From Bacteroidota bacterium (lineage in GTDB: Bacteria > Bacteroidota > Bacteroidia > UBA8524), in assembly GCA_006226545.1 (NCBI GenBank), contig SBGR01000053.1, positions 1 through 46,272 of the forward strand: a DNA stretch of 46,272 bases, read 5' to 3'. Shown here piece by piece: positions 17,346-25,709 of this stretch; the stretch's first letter is position 1, and the number at the start of each line of letters is the position of its first letter. The notes under the pieces are model-generated. The model was not told the origin of the DNA and made no database searches. It worked only from the letters and a program-made list of their open reading frames with translations. The position numbers and the translations under genes were made by a program.

Positions 17346-18884
17346 TTAGATTTCGAGCAGGTAGTCGTAAAGCTGCACTGAATCGGGGATTCCGAGTTTT
17401 TTCCTTACCCTGGTCCTGGCCTTTTTCACACTGTCAGGAGCGATGTTTAGGATGTCGGCAATCTCCTTTTGGGAGTAGCCAATTCGTATTAAGGTAAGCA
17501 GGCGGGATTCCGACTTCGATAAATCGCCGTGTTTGGCAGCCAGGGCACCCATAAAATCGGTGTCCAAGGCTTCAAATCGCTTTTTAAAATCGTCCCAATC
17601 CTCTTCTTGGTGAAGGGAATTTTCTATCAATTTAAAGATGCTCGCTAAATCGGTGTTTTTGGTAACCAATAGCTTTTCCTTCACCTGCAGTTCAGTATTC
17701 TTTTCGCTTAACTCCTTTTCCAGTTTTTCGTTTAAGCGAAGTTTTTGCTTCACTAAATAAGTAATGAAATACGTGAACCCGATAAACTCCAAAATAGTCC
17801 CGATCTTAAAGTAAGAGAAAGGATCTCCCGGCAGTATGGTCGCGTGGCTATCGATGAGCCCGAGTGTAACAAAAAGTAAAAAAAGTGAGAAGGAAATGAG
17901 GTAGTAAAGCGAAAGTACTTTTCGTTTTCGAAAGGCTATGGCCACCGTGGTTAGTGAAATCAAGATCCAGAAAAAGCCAACGTAGTTTTCAAATTCATGT
18001 AAAGTAGCAACGGAACTGTTGTAAAATGCCAATTGGTAAAGGGTGCTTCCTCCTAGGGATAGCATCAGCATCGCTACAATAAATTTATAGTAAACCGGAT
18101 TCGTGGTTTTGGTTTCGAGAAAACGGGTGGTGAATAAAATACTCGATAAAATCCATAGTCGTATGGAAATGAACATCAGGTGATCGATGAACAAATGCGA
18201 TAATCCTAAGCCGTAAAGCCTGCCTTCAACAAACAAGTACATCAAACAACCAAAAACGATGTAGGCGCCGTAGTAGTAATAGATGTCGGTTCGAATCAGT
18301 CGGAAATAAAACAAGTTAATCAGCAGCAACAGTAAGATGATGCTGTAAAACAAGAGATCAAAAAACAGGGTATTCTGCTTTAGCGCTATAAAATCTGTTA
18401 GGCTTATTAAGCTTGGAGAAGCCTGCAGAATTCGGCTATCGCTGCTGGTGCTGATATAGTATGTGGCACTTTCTTGAGAGGCTAGGTCGATTCTAAAATT
18501 GGGTTTAGCGAAGCGAACTGAGCGGTGGTCGTTTTTCGCTGTATCCAGCCCTTTATTCACGGCTTCCAATTTTCCGGAAAGGGTGTCTAAGCGATAAAAT
18601 CGATAATAGTGGTTGATTAAATCGTTGCACAAAACCACATAATTAGCCGGAGTCTCCCCATTTTGGATTTGGAGTTTAATCCAAACCTGACCGGTATAAA
18701 ACCCAAGATCCAGGTTGGTTTCATCGCTAAACACCAGCTTGCTGATATCCGTTTGAGAACCCTCGGGAATTTGAGCGGTCTCAAATGAATAATTGGCCTC
18801 AAGGGGTTCTTCACTGCTACAAGAAGCGAAAAACAGGAGTCCAAATAAAAGAAAGGTTAATTGGAAATAGGACTTCGTATTCAA
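17346..18884 (-). CDS. 7TM-DISM sensor with C-terminal LuxR-like HTH
   Basis: 512 aa. After a signal/lipobox segment (FFASCSS) comes an extracytoplasmic 7TMR-DISMED2-like domain (about 25-165, with GFYTGQVWIKLQIQN). Seven hydrophobic helices span about 170-380. A coiled coil (about 385-425, KQKLRLNEKLEKELSEKN) links to a C-terminal helix-turn-helix (about 450-512, SESRLLTLIRIGYSQKEIADIL ending in KKARTRVRKKLGI). This architecture joins ligand sensing in the membrane directly to DNA binding, without a kinase. Ligand and targets are unknown. A terminator follows downstream. Confidence 0.85.
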   Translation of the reverse strand: MNTKSYFQLTFLLFGLLFFASCSSEEPLEANYSFETAQIPEGSQTDISKLVFSDETNLDLGFYTGQVWIKLQIQNGETPANYVVLCNDLINHYYRFYRLDTLSGKLEAVNKGLDTAKNDHRSVRFAKPNFRIDLASQESATYYISTSSDSRILQASPSLISLTDFIALKQNTLFFDLLFYSIILLLLLINLFYFRLIRTDIYYYYGAYIVFGCLMYLFVEGRLYGLGLSHLFIDHLMFISIRLWILSSILFTTRFLETKTTNPVYYKFIVAMLMLSLGGSTLYQLAFYNSSVATLHEFENYVGFFWILISLTTVAIAFRKRKVLSLYYLISFSLFLLFVTLGLIDSHATILPGDPFSYFKIGTILEFIGFTYFITYLVKQKLRLNEKLEKELSEKNTELQVKEKLLVTKNTDLASIFKLIENSLHQEEDWDDFKKRFEALDTDFMGALAAKHGDLSKSESRLLTLIRIGYSQKEIADILNIAPDSVKKARTRVRKKLGIPDSVQLYDYLLEI

Positions 18885-18945
18885 TGCCGGCTTAGCTGTT
18901 ATTATAAATCATGCACTTCAAAAGGATTGGAACAAGAACCTTATT

Positions 18946-19437
18946 CTACTGCTCCTTGTTTCCTGGAGTATAGTCGTTGGCCAATACGCCAACCACAGTC
19001 GGATAGCGCTTGTAAAAGTCGATACCCAACTCCTTTATGATTTTCACCTGATCAGGTTTTGGAACTTCAAACTGACCTTGGAGGTTGGAATGCGATGTTA
19101 AGAAGACGGTGTATTCCACGGACTCTGAAGGAATGAAATACCGCATATTGTCCTCCGGTGATATGGGAGAATTATACGGGAAAATGAGCACATTAAACGT
19201 GTCAGAAGTGGTTTGCGCCACCGCTTGCACACAGCTGTAATGATCAAACTTTTCTTGGTCGTATTCAATGGTTCCGGGAGAAGAAATAATTTCAATCTTT
19301 TCGCCGTGTGGTAGCACCGCATCGTTAAAGGTAAATGCCGACTTTTCTACCATTACTACATCATCTGTCAATGAGGAAGTGCAGGCAAACAGGGAGAGTA
19401 GCATACCGGCGAAAGGAAGAATAAGGTGTTTTTTCAT
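18946..19437 (-). CDS. Lipoprotein of unknown function
   Basis: 163 aa from the ATG at 19437 (MKKHLILPFAGMLLSLFACTSS), which starts a normal lipoprotein signal with Cys19; an upstream ATG six codons earlier is less likely. The mature domain is beta-rich with a C-terminal helix (PDQVKIIKELGIDFYKRY). No family was recognised. It lies 61 bp upstream of the 7TM-DISM gene in the same orientation, so co-transcription is plausible. Confidence 0.58.
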   Translation of the reverse strand: MKKHLILPFAGMLLSLFACTSSLTDDVVMVEKSAFTFNDAVLPHGEKIEIISSPGTIEYDQEKFDHYSCVQAVAQTTSDTFNVLIFPYNSPISPEDNMRYFIPSESVEYTVFLTSHSNLQGQFEVPKPDQVKIIKELGIDFYKRYPTVVGVLANDYTPGNKEQ

Positions 19438-19524
19438 AGGGCGGGGAAATACCATTCTTTAGGAATCGTGTTTCGGCAGAGCCGAAGATAACTTTCTCCG
19501 CCTTTAAGAAAAAATCACATGCCC

Positions 19525-20556
19525 TTATCTCTTTTTCCAGAGCGAGCCGTTTTTCGTTTTCAAGACTTCCAATTTGCCCTCTGTTGTCAGCTTGGTTAAA
19601 AAGGCTTCGGCTTGTTTACGTGGCTGTCCGGAAAGTTCTGAAAACTCACGTGCGGTGAGCGATGCAAACGCATTAAAAAGCGATTCCCAGTCGTTGGCAT
19701 AAGTTTGTTTCTTCGCTTGTGGGTAAGCCTTTAAAAGCGCAGCTTCAAAGGTGGCATAAGGTCTGGCGCCGTAAACCAATTCCTTGTTTCCGGAGGTATC
19801 GCTAAAGAAGATACTTGGGAATCCCCTAACTCCTGAATTTCTGGAGAGGTTCAAATCGGCTTCAAACAACGCCTTAGCCCGGCCTTCGTAGTCGGATTTC
19901 AGTTGCGTAGAATCCAACCCTACTTGTGCAGCCGCATCTGCCAGGTGTTCCCATTTGGTAATGTTCTTTTTCTGCAGGAATACCATTTCTCGGATAATGC
20001 GCATGAAGTCCAATGCTTTGTCTTCGCTTTGCAGTTGGGCTGCTTTAAAAGCGATGGAAGGAGGGTACGAAGAATGCAAAGGGTCTTCGAGCCATACGTC
20101 GCCATCAATAGGCATATCGTAGTAGGCACTCACTTCATCCCAATGGTGGGCTACATCGGAGGGCTTGCTGATGCCACCGCTATTGTACGACCAATCGGGT
20201 AAAAGGCCGCCCATGTGGTAGTCTATTTCAAAGTAGTTACCGTATTCCAGTTTCAGTTTGCGTAGCTGCACTTCTATTCCCCAGCAGGAGGAACAAATAG
20301 GATCTGTAAAGTAGCTGAGCTTAACCGGCTTCACCTGGCTTACCGCAGCTGCTAGTGTATCCTTTTCAGGGCGTTGTGGCATTTCGCAAACGCCGGTTTC
20401 CGGGTCGCATAAAAGCGGATTCGTTTCTTTGTTCATCTCTGTTGATTTTAAACTTTGCTGACAAGCCATACTTCCCATCGCTAAAGCCATAAACCAGATG
20501 CAGTAGACCACTGCCCTTTTGTTGTAACGAGGATAGGAATGATGCTTTTTTACCAT
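19525..20556 (-). CDS. DsbA-family thioredoxin-fold protein (YjbH/FrnE-like), lipid-anchored
   Basis: 343 aa from the ATG at 20556; the signal sequence ends MGSMAC, a lipobox. The active-site CxxC is in FTDPICSSCWGIEVQL, followed by DYHMGGLLPDW, typical of the FrnE/SpxH(YjbH)-like branch of DsbA proteins. A later segment (SGVRGFPSIFF) supplies the cis-Pro loop (GFP). The C-terminal 60 residues (TAREFSELSGQPRKQAEAFL) look like a small winged-helix fold. A thiol-disulfide role in the periplasm is inferred. It is divergent from the HxlR regulator gene with 140 bp between the preferred starts. Confidence 0.8.
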   Translation of the reverse strand: MVKKHHSYPRYNKRAVVYCIWFMALAMGSMACQQSLKSTEMNKETNPLLCDPETGVCEMPQRPEKDTLAAAVSQVKPVKLSYFTDPICSSCWGIEVQLRKLKLEYGNYFEIDYHMGGLLPDWSYNSGGISKPSDVAHHWDEVSAYYDMPIDGDVWLEDPLHSSYPPSIAFKAAQLQSEDKALDFMRIIREMVFLQKKNITKWEHLADAAAQVGLDSTQLKSDYEGRAKALFEADLNLSRNSGVRGFPSIFFSDTSGNKELVYGARPYATFEAALLKAYPQAKKQTYANDWESLFNAFASLTAREFSELSGQPRKQAEAFLTKLTTEGKLEVLKTKNGSLWKKR

Positions 20557-20696
20557 TGCTTGTCTAATTGAAGAAACAAAACTACGGGACGAAAATGAAT
20601 GAACTACCATGCATTTCCTTTCAGAAAGTAGTTTCCTTTTGGAAACTGGGTGCGTTATTTGAATGGTTTTTGCATCCCCAAAAAAGAATAGAGCAG

Positions 20697-21074
20697 ATGA
20701 AAAAGAAAGCCTCAGTGAACAATACAGCGGTTTGCCAAGTAAGGATGCAAGCCATTAGCGATACCATGAGTATCCTTTCCGGCAAATGGAAGTTTCATAT
20801 TCTGGGCACCTTGATTGAGGGCGAAAAATTGGGTTTTATGGACCTGCTTCGTGAGGTGAAAGGCATTGGCACCAAGATGCTTTCAAAGGAATTGCAAGAC
20901 TTGGAGATGAATCAATTGGTGAAACGTACGGTATTGAGCACCAAGCCCATCAGCGTGGAATACACCATCACCGAACACGGTCGCACTTTAGCACCTTTGA
21001 TCGACGCTATCGCTAAGTGGGGCATTGTATACCGCGAATCCTTGTTTGAAAAAGAGGTAGAAGCTAGGGAGTAA
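20697..21074 (+). CDS. HxlR family transcriptional regulator
   Basis: 125 aa from the ATG at 20697, chosen because HxlR proteins are about 110-125 aa; a TTG-initiated extension to 20568 would add 43 atypical residues. It is a winged helix-turn-helix: CQVRMQAISDTMSILSGKWKFHIL, then FMDLLREVKGIGTKMLSKEL, then the wing VEYTITEHGRTLAPLIDAIAKWG. A cysteine at the head of the domain (TAVCQVR) is the position used for thiol sensing in some HxlR/YodB-type regulators. Divergent placement next to a DsbA-like gene suggests redox- or electrophile-responsive control of that gene; this is inference. Confidence 0.88.
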   Translation: MKKKASVNNTAVCQVRMQAISDTMSILSGKWKFHILGTLIEGEKLGFMDLLREVKGIGTKMLSKELQDLEMNQLVKRTVLSTKPISVEYTITEHGRTLAPLIDAIAKWGIVYRESLFEKEVEARE

Positions 21075-21082
21075 GTAAGAAT

Positions 21083-21159
21083 CAAATGCCAAGAGCCAAG
21101 TTCCAAAAAACAAGTTCCAAGTTCCAAGTTCCAAGAGCCAATAATCAAATGCCAAATTA
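21083..21159 (+). repeat. Heptamer array, 11 units of caaNNNN (caagttc)
   Basis: Eleven consecutive 7-bp units all begin with caa: caaatgc, caagagc, caagttc (four in total), caaaaaa, caagagc, caataat, caaatgc, caaatta. It starts 8 bp after the HxlR stop codon. Confidence 0.85.
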
Positions 21160-21188
21160 AGGTTGAGCTTTGGTATTTCGCATTCAAT

Positions 21189-21851
21189 TCAACGTTGGTA
21201 AAGAAATACCGCTATGAATCCAATCATTAGTCCAGTGAACATAGCATATTCCAGTTTGATACGCGGTTTGCCTTTGATGAATGCGTAGGGCAACATCACT
21301 AGGCCAACCAATACTAAGCTGAAGGCATAGTTGCTATCATTATCCTCCAATTCTTCACTAAACTCAAGGTTCACGTATTGGTAACCGTTTTTACTCAAAC
21401 CATATGCTTCGTTGTGTTTGTGCCAAAAACTCCTTTCATTGAAGTCATCCAATTCAGATTTTAGCACCCTGAGGTTCACTTTATCACCGGCATGAATATT
21501 CGACTTTATACCTTGAATATCGCTGGCTTTGTAATTCATGCCCCCAATAGCAAAATCAACATTGTACTCTTTGGCTTTCAAAAGGATACTGTAGTAAGTT
21601 GTTGACTTAATTCTGCTTTCTTCAAATACCGGTTCCTTTTCTACGGTAACTTCAATGGTTTTCAAATCACCATAAGAAATTCCTTTGTCTCGCAATCCCC
21701 AATACAAGGCAACCGTAATTATAAGTATCGACCCCAGTAAAATTAGCCAGCTTGGGTATTCACTTTCGTATACTTCTGTGGAGTTTTCCTTTGCCAGGTT
21801 TGTACTTCTTCTAGCTTCCTTGGCGCGTTGCCTTTTTTGTTGACGATTCAT
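21189..21851 (-). CDS. Membrane protein of unknown function
   Basis: 220 aa. A basic N-terminus (NRQQKRQRAKEARR) precedes TM1 (about 34-50); an extracytoplasmic domain of about 110 residues follows, then two TM helices (about 175-190 and 200-218). The layout is like DUF3592-type proteins, but I see no firm motif. It is 11 bp downstream of the zinc-ribbon membrane protein gene and likely co-transcribed. Convergent with HxlR across the heptamer array. Confidence 0.6.
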   Translation of the reverse strand: MNRQQKRQRAKEARRSTNLAKENSTEVYESEYPSWLILLGSILIITVALYWGLRDKGISYGDLKTIEVTVEKEPVFEESRIKSTTYYSILLKAKEYNVDFAIGGMNYKASDIQGIKSNIHAGDKVNLRVLKSELDDFNERSFWHKHNEAYGLSKNGYQYVNLEFSEELEDNDSNYAFSLVLVGLVMLPYAFIKGKPRIKLEYAMFTGLMIGFIAVFLYQR

Positions 21852-21862
21852 GAATCAATATT

Positions 21863-22435
21863 CTATTCAATCGGGTCTAGGTCAATAGCCTTGTAATCAT
21901 CCACTAGGTCTTGTTGACTGATCGATGGTTTCCAATCCATGTCTTTCTTAAACCCTTCTGCTCTATCAGGAGAATAGAAGTCGAAAACCTGATTGGCGCT
22001 GTCCAATACGAAACAATTTAATTGTTCATATCGAAGCCATTCAGCTTTGTTGTCATAATCATCCCTTCCCTGTTCAAAGGCCCAGGTATTGGCTCCACAA
22101 TAGGCGCAAGATTCGTCGCCTTTCTTGATGGTCTTATAACCGCAAACTTCACAGGTAAGGGGCATTTGGGTACGTGCCTTCCACACCAAAGCACTAAACG
22201 AAGCGCCGCCGAGTAAAGCGCCTGCCACCACTATGGTAACCATGCCCTTTTTCTGAACCCGTGAATAAACCAGGTAACCTAGCGCTCCACCCACTCCACC
22301 GAAAATACCGGCAAACAAAATTCGGTAGATCATTTCAGTAGCAAACAAGTCGCCTAGTTTCGCCAGAATCAAGGTTGGCAACAGGAGAAAAACAATCTGT
22401 AGGTATTCCTGCTTTTTGTCGTTGGTCTTGGTCAT
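21863..22435 (-). CDS. Membrane protein with zinc ribbon
   Basis: 190 aa. Three hydrophobic segments (about 11-27, 33-56 and 64-86) are followed by a zinc ribbon with two CxxC knuckles (CEVCGYKTIKKGDESCAYCG, about 95-114) and an acidic tail. The ribbon suggests a structural metal site, probably cytoplasmic. Family not recognised. It forms a two-gene unit with 21189-21851. Confidence 0.6.
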   Translation of the reverse strand: MTKTNDKKQEYLQIVFLLLPTLILAKLGDLFATEMIYRILFAGIFGGVGGALGYLVYSRVQKKGMVTIVVAGALLGGASFSALVWKARTQMPLTCEVCGYKTIKKGDESCAYCGANTWAFEQGRDDYDNKAEWLRYEQLNCFVLDSANQVFDFYSPDRAEGFKKDMDWKPSISQQDLVDDYKAIDLDPIE

Positions 22436-22531
22436 AAAAAGGGGTTCATTGGTTCTAGAAAGCAGCAGCCAAAATAAGTAAAAGTCAGGAGACTGAATAG
22501 GTGTTCCGCGCTGTTCAGATGAGGTTAAAAA

Positions 22532-22560
22532 TAAAAAAGCCCGACACTCGGCCGGGCTCT
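22532..22560 (-). terminator. Intrinsic terminator after the T9SS gene remnant
   Basis: On the minus strand the stem agcccg/cgggct with a 9-nt loop is followed by a run of six T. It lies about 45 bp past the stop at 22605. Confidence 0.75.
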
Positions 22561-22604
22561 CTTTGGATGATCAATGGTTGATTCGTCTATACTTCAGTAT
22601 TCCA

Positions 22605-23615
22605 TTAATCCATGATAACAAGCTTGCCGGTAGTTCTGATACCGCGGTTGATCACTTCGTAGAAGTAAACACCTGTTGCTTGCAGTTGGTCTTTGGAAAT
22701 AGTCAAGCTAGCGTTAAAAGTCGACTTCATTACCTGTGTACCGATGCTGTTGTAAATGATTACTTCGGCTTCGTCTGTATTGGTCAGGTTGAAGGTTACT
22801 TTGTCTTTGCTCGGGTTAGGGTAAACACTTAAACCGGTAGTTTGTGCATTTTCCTCTACGCTGGTATTCGGCTCTTGTGTTCCCAATTCAAAGATTTGAA
22901 CAGAACCACTCACTTCGTAGGTTACCACCAATAAAGCAGTGCTGTTCGGGCTTTGGCTGGCCGGGATAAACACCATGCCTTCCGGTGCCAGGTTACCAGC
23001 AGTACCGTTTTCAGGGTTTCCTAAGAAATCGCGGGTGCTGATATAATGAGCGAAAGTTGGATTCGTTGGATTGCTGAGGTCGTACATCGCTATACCACCT
23101 ACACGCTCAAACCCGATGAATGCATACATCTTACCGTTTACCATACCTACGGTAACGCCTTCCGGCTCCGGACCTTTATCGTCGCTACGGTCGTCGAAGT
23201 TATTTTCGTCGTTGGTAGAGTTAAATAACAGCGGTGAACGTTGTTTGATGATTTGCTCGAAATCGTTTTTACTATCCCAAACCACGGTTCCGGTAGCGGC
23301 ATTCCATACGGTTACAGAACGGGTTCCGTAAGTGTAGATTTCATCGTAGTCGCCGTCGTTGTCTGTATCACCATCCACCAAAGAAGCTTTCAAGCGACCA
23401 AGTTGTTCGTTTTGTTGCAATAGGTCGGCATAAGGGAAAGCCGTTGGATCCAATTTAAGGTCTTTTACGCGGGTCTCATCGATAAAGGCCAACTCTTCGT
23501 TTCCACCGTTATCGTACAAGTATTCGCGGGCATCCCCTTCGTTAGCCGTGATCAAGTAAGTAGTACCGTTCACTTCAAATGAAGCAATCGCATCCGGCCT
23601 AAAGGCCTCCAGGGA
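22605..23615 (-). pseudogene. 5'-truncated choice-of-anchor-I family protein with T9SS sorting domain
   Basis: The 3' part of a secreted phytase/alkaline-phosphatase-like propeller protein. Recognisable blocks are YLITANEGDAREY, PEPEGVTVGMVNGKMYAFIGF, and LAPEGMVFIPASQSPN. The C-terminal 75 residues are a type A T9SS domain (YPNPSKDKVTFNL to GKLVIMD). The reading frame continues upstream of the nominal GTG start (23573) for 14 residues, ending in RPDAIASFE, which is family-like, then meets a stop at 23616-23618. No signal peptide or N-terminal half is present; relatives have roughly 200 more residues. The break lies next to the repeat region at 23.7-24.7 kb. It keeps an intact terminator. Confidence 0.8.
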
Positions 23616-23618
23616 TTA

Positions 23619-23724
23619 CCCGTGAGGGAAATGAATGACACACTTTTCTGAATACTCCCTTTGTTAAAAGTAGAATGTAAACTGTTGGATTGATTTACTC
23701 TCTCTGGCATCCTTTGCAAATCAA
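23619..23724. other. Non-coding junction beside the truncated gene
   Basis: No gene. It begins at the point where coding homology stops; the segment gtgagggaaatgaatgacac has the look of an insertion-sequence terminus, but no transposase is present. Confidence 0.3.
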
Positions 23725-23815
23725 ATTGAATTCTCTTCACCTCCTCATCCCTTCATCATAGAGGGCCTAACGCCTATCTGGAGAACATAAAAAATTTTAT
23801 AACAACCATGACGTA
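23725..23815. repeat. Left copy of ~100-bp direct repeat flanking the tandem array
   Basis: Matches 24564-24672 in the same orientation with scattered substitutions and one 8-bp length difference in a cttcatcc micro-repeat. Shared blocks include cctcctcatcccttcatc, ggcctaacgc, atctggagaacat and attttata. Confidence 0.8.
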
Positions 23816-23825
23816 GAACAGAGCC

Positions 23826-24512
23826 AACATGGACCATAGACCATAGACCATAGATCATAGTCGGGGCATTGGCACTCAGTTAGGCTTGCTTCGAAATGCT
23901 TAACCACAGGGTTCACAGAGTTTTTCACAGAGAACACGGAGCGTTTGCGTGCAACAAAACAATAGACCATGGACCATAGACCATAGACCATAGTCGGGGC
24001 ATTGGCACTCAGTTAGGCTTGCTTCGAACTGTTTAACCACAGGGTACACAGAGTTTTTCACAGAGAACACGGAACGTTTGCGTGCAACAAAACAATTGAC
24101 CATAGACCATAGTCGGGGCATTGGCACTCTGCTAGGCTTGCTTCGAACTGTTTAACCACAGGGTTCACAGAGTTTTTCACAGAGAACACGGAGCGTTTGC
24201 GTGCAACAAAACAATAGACCATGGACCATAGACCATAGTCGGGGCATTGGCACTCTGCTAGGCTTGCTTCGAACTGTTTAACCATAGGGTTCACAGAGTT
24301 TTTCACAGAGAACACGGAGCGTTTGCGTGCAACAAAACAATAGACCATGGACCATGGACCATAGACCATAGTCGGGGCATTGGCACTCTGCTAGGCTTGC
24401 TTCGAACTGTTTAACCACAGGGTTCACAGAGTTTTTCGCAGAGAACACGGAGCGTTTGCGTGCAACAAAACAATAGACCATAGACCATAGACCATAGACC
24501 ATAGACCATAGC
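23826..24512. repeat. Compound tandem array: 105-bp cores alternating with 2-5 heptamers
   Basis: Five near-identical cores start at 23862, 23995, 24114, 24240 and 24373 with the word cggggcattggcac; a sixth partial start (cggggcgtt) is at 24513. The intervals are 133, 119, 126, 133 and 140 bp. Each equals a 105-bp core plus 4, 2, 3, 4 or 5 copies of a heptamer (agaccat or ggaccat). A leading run of four heptamers precedes the first core. The core contains ttcacagagtttttcacaga. Minus-strand frames translating as MVYGLWSMVY come from the repeat and are not genes. Confidence 0.92.
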
Positions 24513-24521
24513 CGGGGCGTT

Positions 24522-24541
24522 CACTGGAATGAATTCCAGTG
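24522..24541. repeat. Perfect hairpin at the right edge of the array
   Basis: cactggaa/ttccagtg with a tgaa loop gives an 8-bp perfect stem, directly after the last array unit. There is no T-tract. Confidence 0.6.
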
Positions 24542-24563
24542 CTATCGATTTTCTACGATTGAA

Positions 24564-24672
24564 AATTGAATACTCTTTACCTCCTCATCCCTTCATCCCT
24601 TCATCACAGATGGCCTAACGCTTATCTGGAGAACATTAAAATTTTATAATAACCACGGTGTAGAACCGAGCC
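24564..24672. repeat. Right copy of ~100-bp direct repeat flanking the tandem array
   Basis: Partner of 23725-23815. It ends 8 bp from the stop of the oxidoreductase gene, so it may be that gene's original 3' flank, later duplicated. Confidence 0.8.
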
Positions 24673-24679
24673 TCATCGC

Positions 24680-25603
24680 TCAATAAGTTTTGCCTATTTT
24701 CAAAACCACATTTCCTTTCTTCCGGCCGGTTTCAACGTAGCGGTGTGCTTCAACGATGTTGTCCATGGAATAGACCTTATCGATAGTTGCATTCAATTCA
24801 CCTACTTCAAACATGTGTTTCAGTCGTTCAAGTTGACGCAAGGATTCGGCAGCATAACCTATACGCACACTCACATAAGTCCCATTTTCGCTCAATAAAT
24901 GGCGGCAATGCTTTTTAGAAGTACTCCCTACCGCATCAAAGATGATATCGAACTTCGATTTCAAATTGGCGAAGTTCTCTTTGTCGTAAAGCACGCGTTT
25001 TTTCACTCCCAATTCACTCAATAGGGCTTCACCTTCTGAACTGCACACGGCTGTGATATCCGACTTATAATGGTCTGCTATCTGAACGGCGGCTGTTCCT
25101 ACCGATCCAGTAGCGCCAATGATGAGCACTTTAGGATTAGACATGCGTGTAATTTTAGCTTTATCGAGAAAATGCAGTGCAGTTTGTCCGCCAAATACAA
25201 TGGCCGCTGCCTCATTAAAGGAAGCATTAACGGGCATTTGCAAAACAGCACTGTTCTGATCAACGGCAATGAATTCGGCATTGGTACTTAATTTTAATCC
25301 CGTCATACCAAAAACTCGGTCGCCCACTTTGAATTGCCTGACTTTAGCGCCCGTGCTTTCAATAATGCCCGAAAAGACATTACCTAAGATGGGTTGTCGG
25401 GGTTTTGAAACACCCAATACTATCCGCATTACCAATCGCATAATGCCTTGAACATCGAAGCTTCTTACTCTTACATCACCGGAGTTGACTGCCGATGCCA
25501 TGATTTTAATAAGGACTTGGTTTTCCTTGGGTATTGGTTTAGGTAACTCCCGAATCTGCAATACTTCGGGAGGACCGTATTGGGTGCATACAATTGCTTT
25601 CAT
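24680..25603 (-). CDS. Zinc-independent MDR oxidoreductase (quinone reductase/enoyl reductase-like)
   Basis: 307 aa medium-chain dehydrogenase/reductase. The GroES-like catalytic domain (about 1-125, SGDVRVRSFD, GKVGDRV-like VRQFKVGDRVFG) is followed by a Rossmann domain with the NADP-binding loop VLIIGATGSVGTAAVQIA (about 159-176). The structural and catalytic zinc cysteines are missing, which is typical of the QOR-type branch. It probably reduces quinones or activated alkenes with NADPH. It appears monocistronic, starting at the ATG at 25603. Confidence 0.88.
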   Translation of the reverse strand: MKAIVCTQYGPPEVLQIRELPKPIPKENQVLIKIMASAVNSGDVRVRSFDVQGIMRLVMRIVLGVSKPRQPILGNVFSGIIESTGAKVRQFKVGDRVFGMTGLKLSTNAEFIAVDQNSAVLQMPVNASFNEAAAIVFGGQTALHFLDKAKITRMSNPKVLIIGATGSVGTAAVQIADHYKSDITAVCSSEGEALLSELGVKKRVLYDKENFANLKSKFDIIFDAVGSTSKKHCRHLLSENGTYVSVRIGYAAESLRQLERLKHMFEVGELNATIDKVYSMDNIVEAHRYVETGRKKGNVVLKIGKTY

Positions 25604-25709
25604 GTAATGGATGTGTTTGCAGGTATAGGAAAGCGGATTCGTAGTATGGGGAGAATTCCGCTCCTATGGTCTGCTTATTTTGGACTTAGAGTTCTTTCTT
25701 CAGGTGGTT

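Noticed and set aside
23797..24502. Minus-strand frames beginning MVYGLWSMVY
   Set aside because: They arise from the 105 + 7n tandem array; the same peptide appears in shifting frames because the unit length is not a multiple of three.
23826..24512. CRISPR array
   Set aside because: The repeated core is 105 bp and the spacers are themselves heptamer repeats, with no unique spacers and no cas genes.
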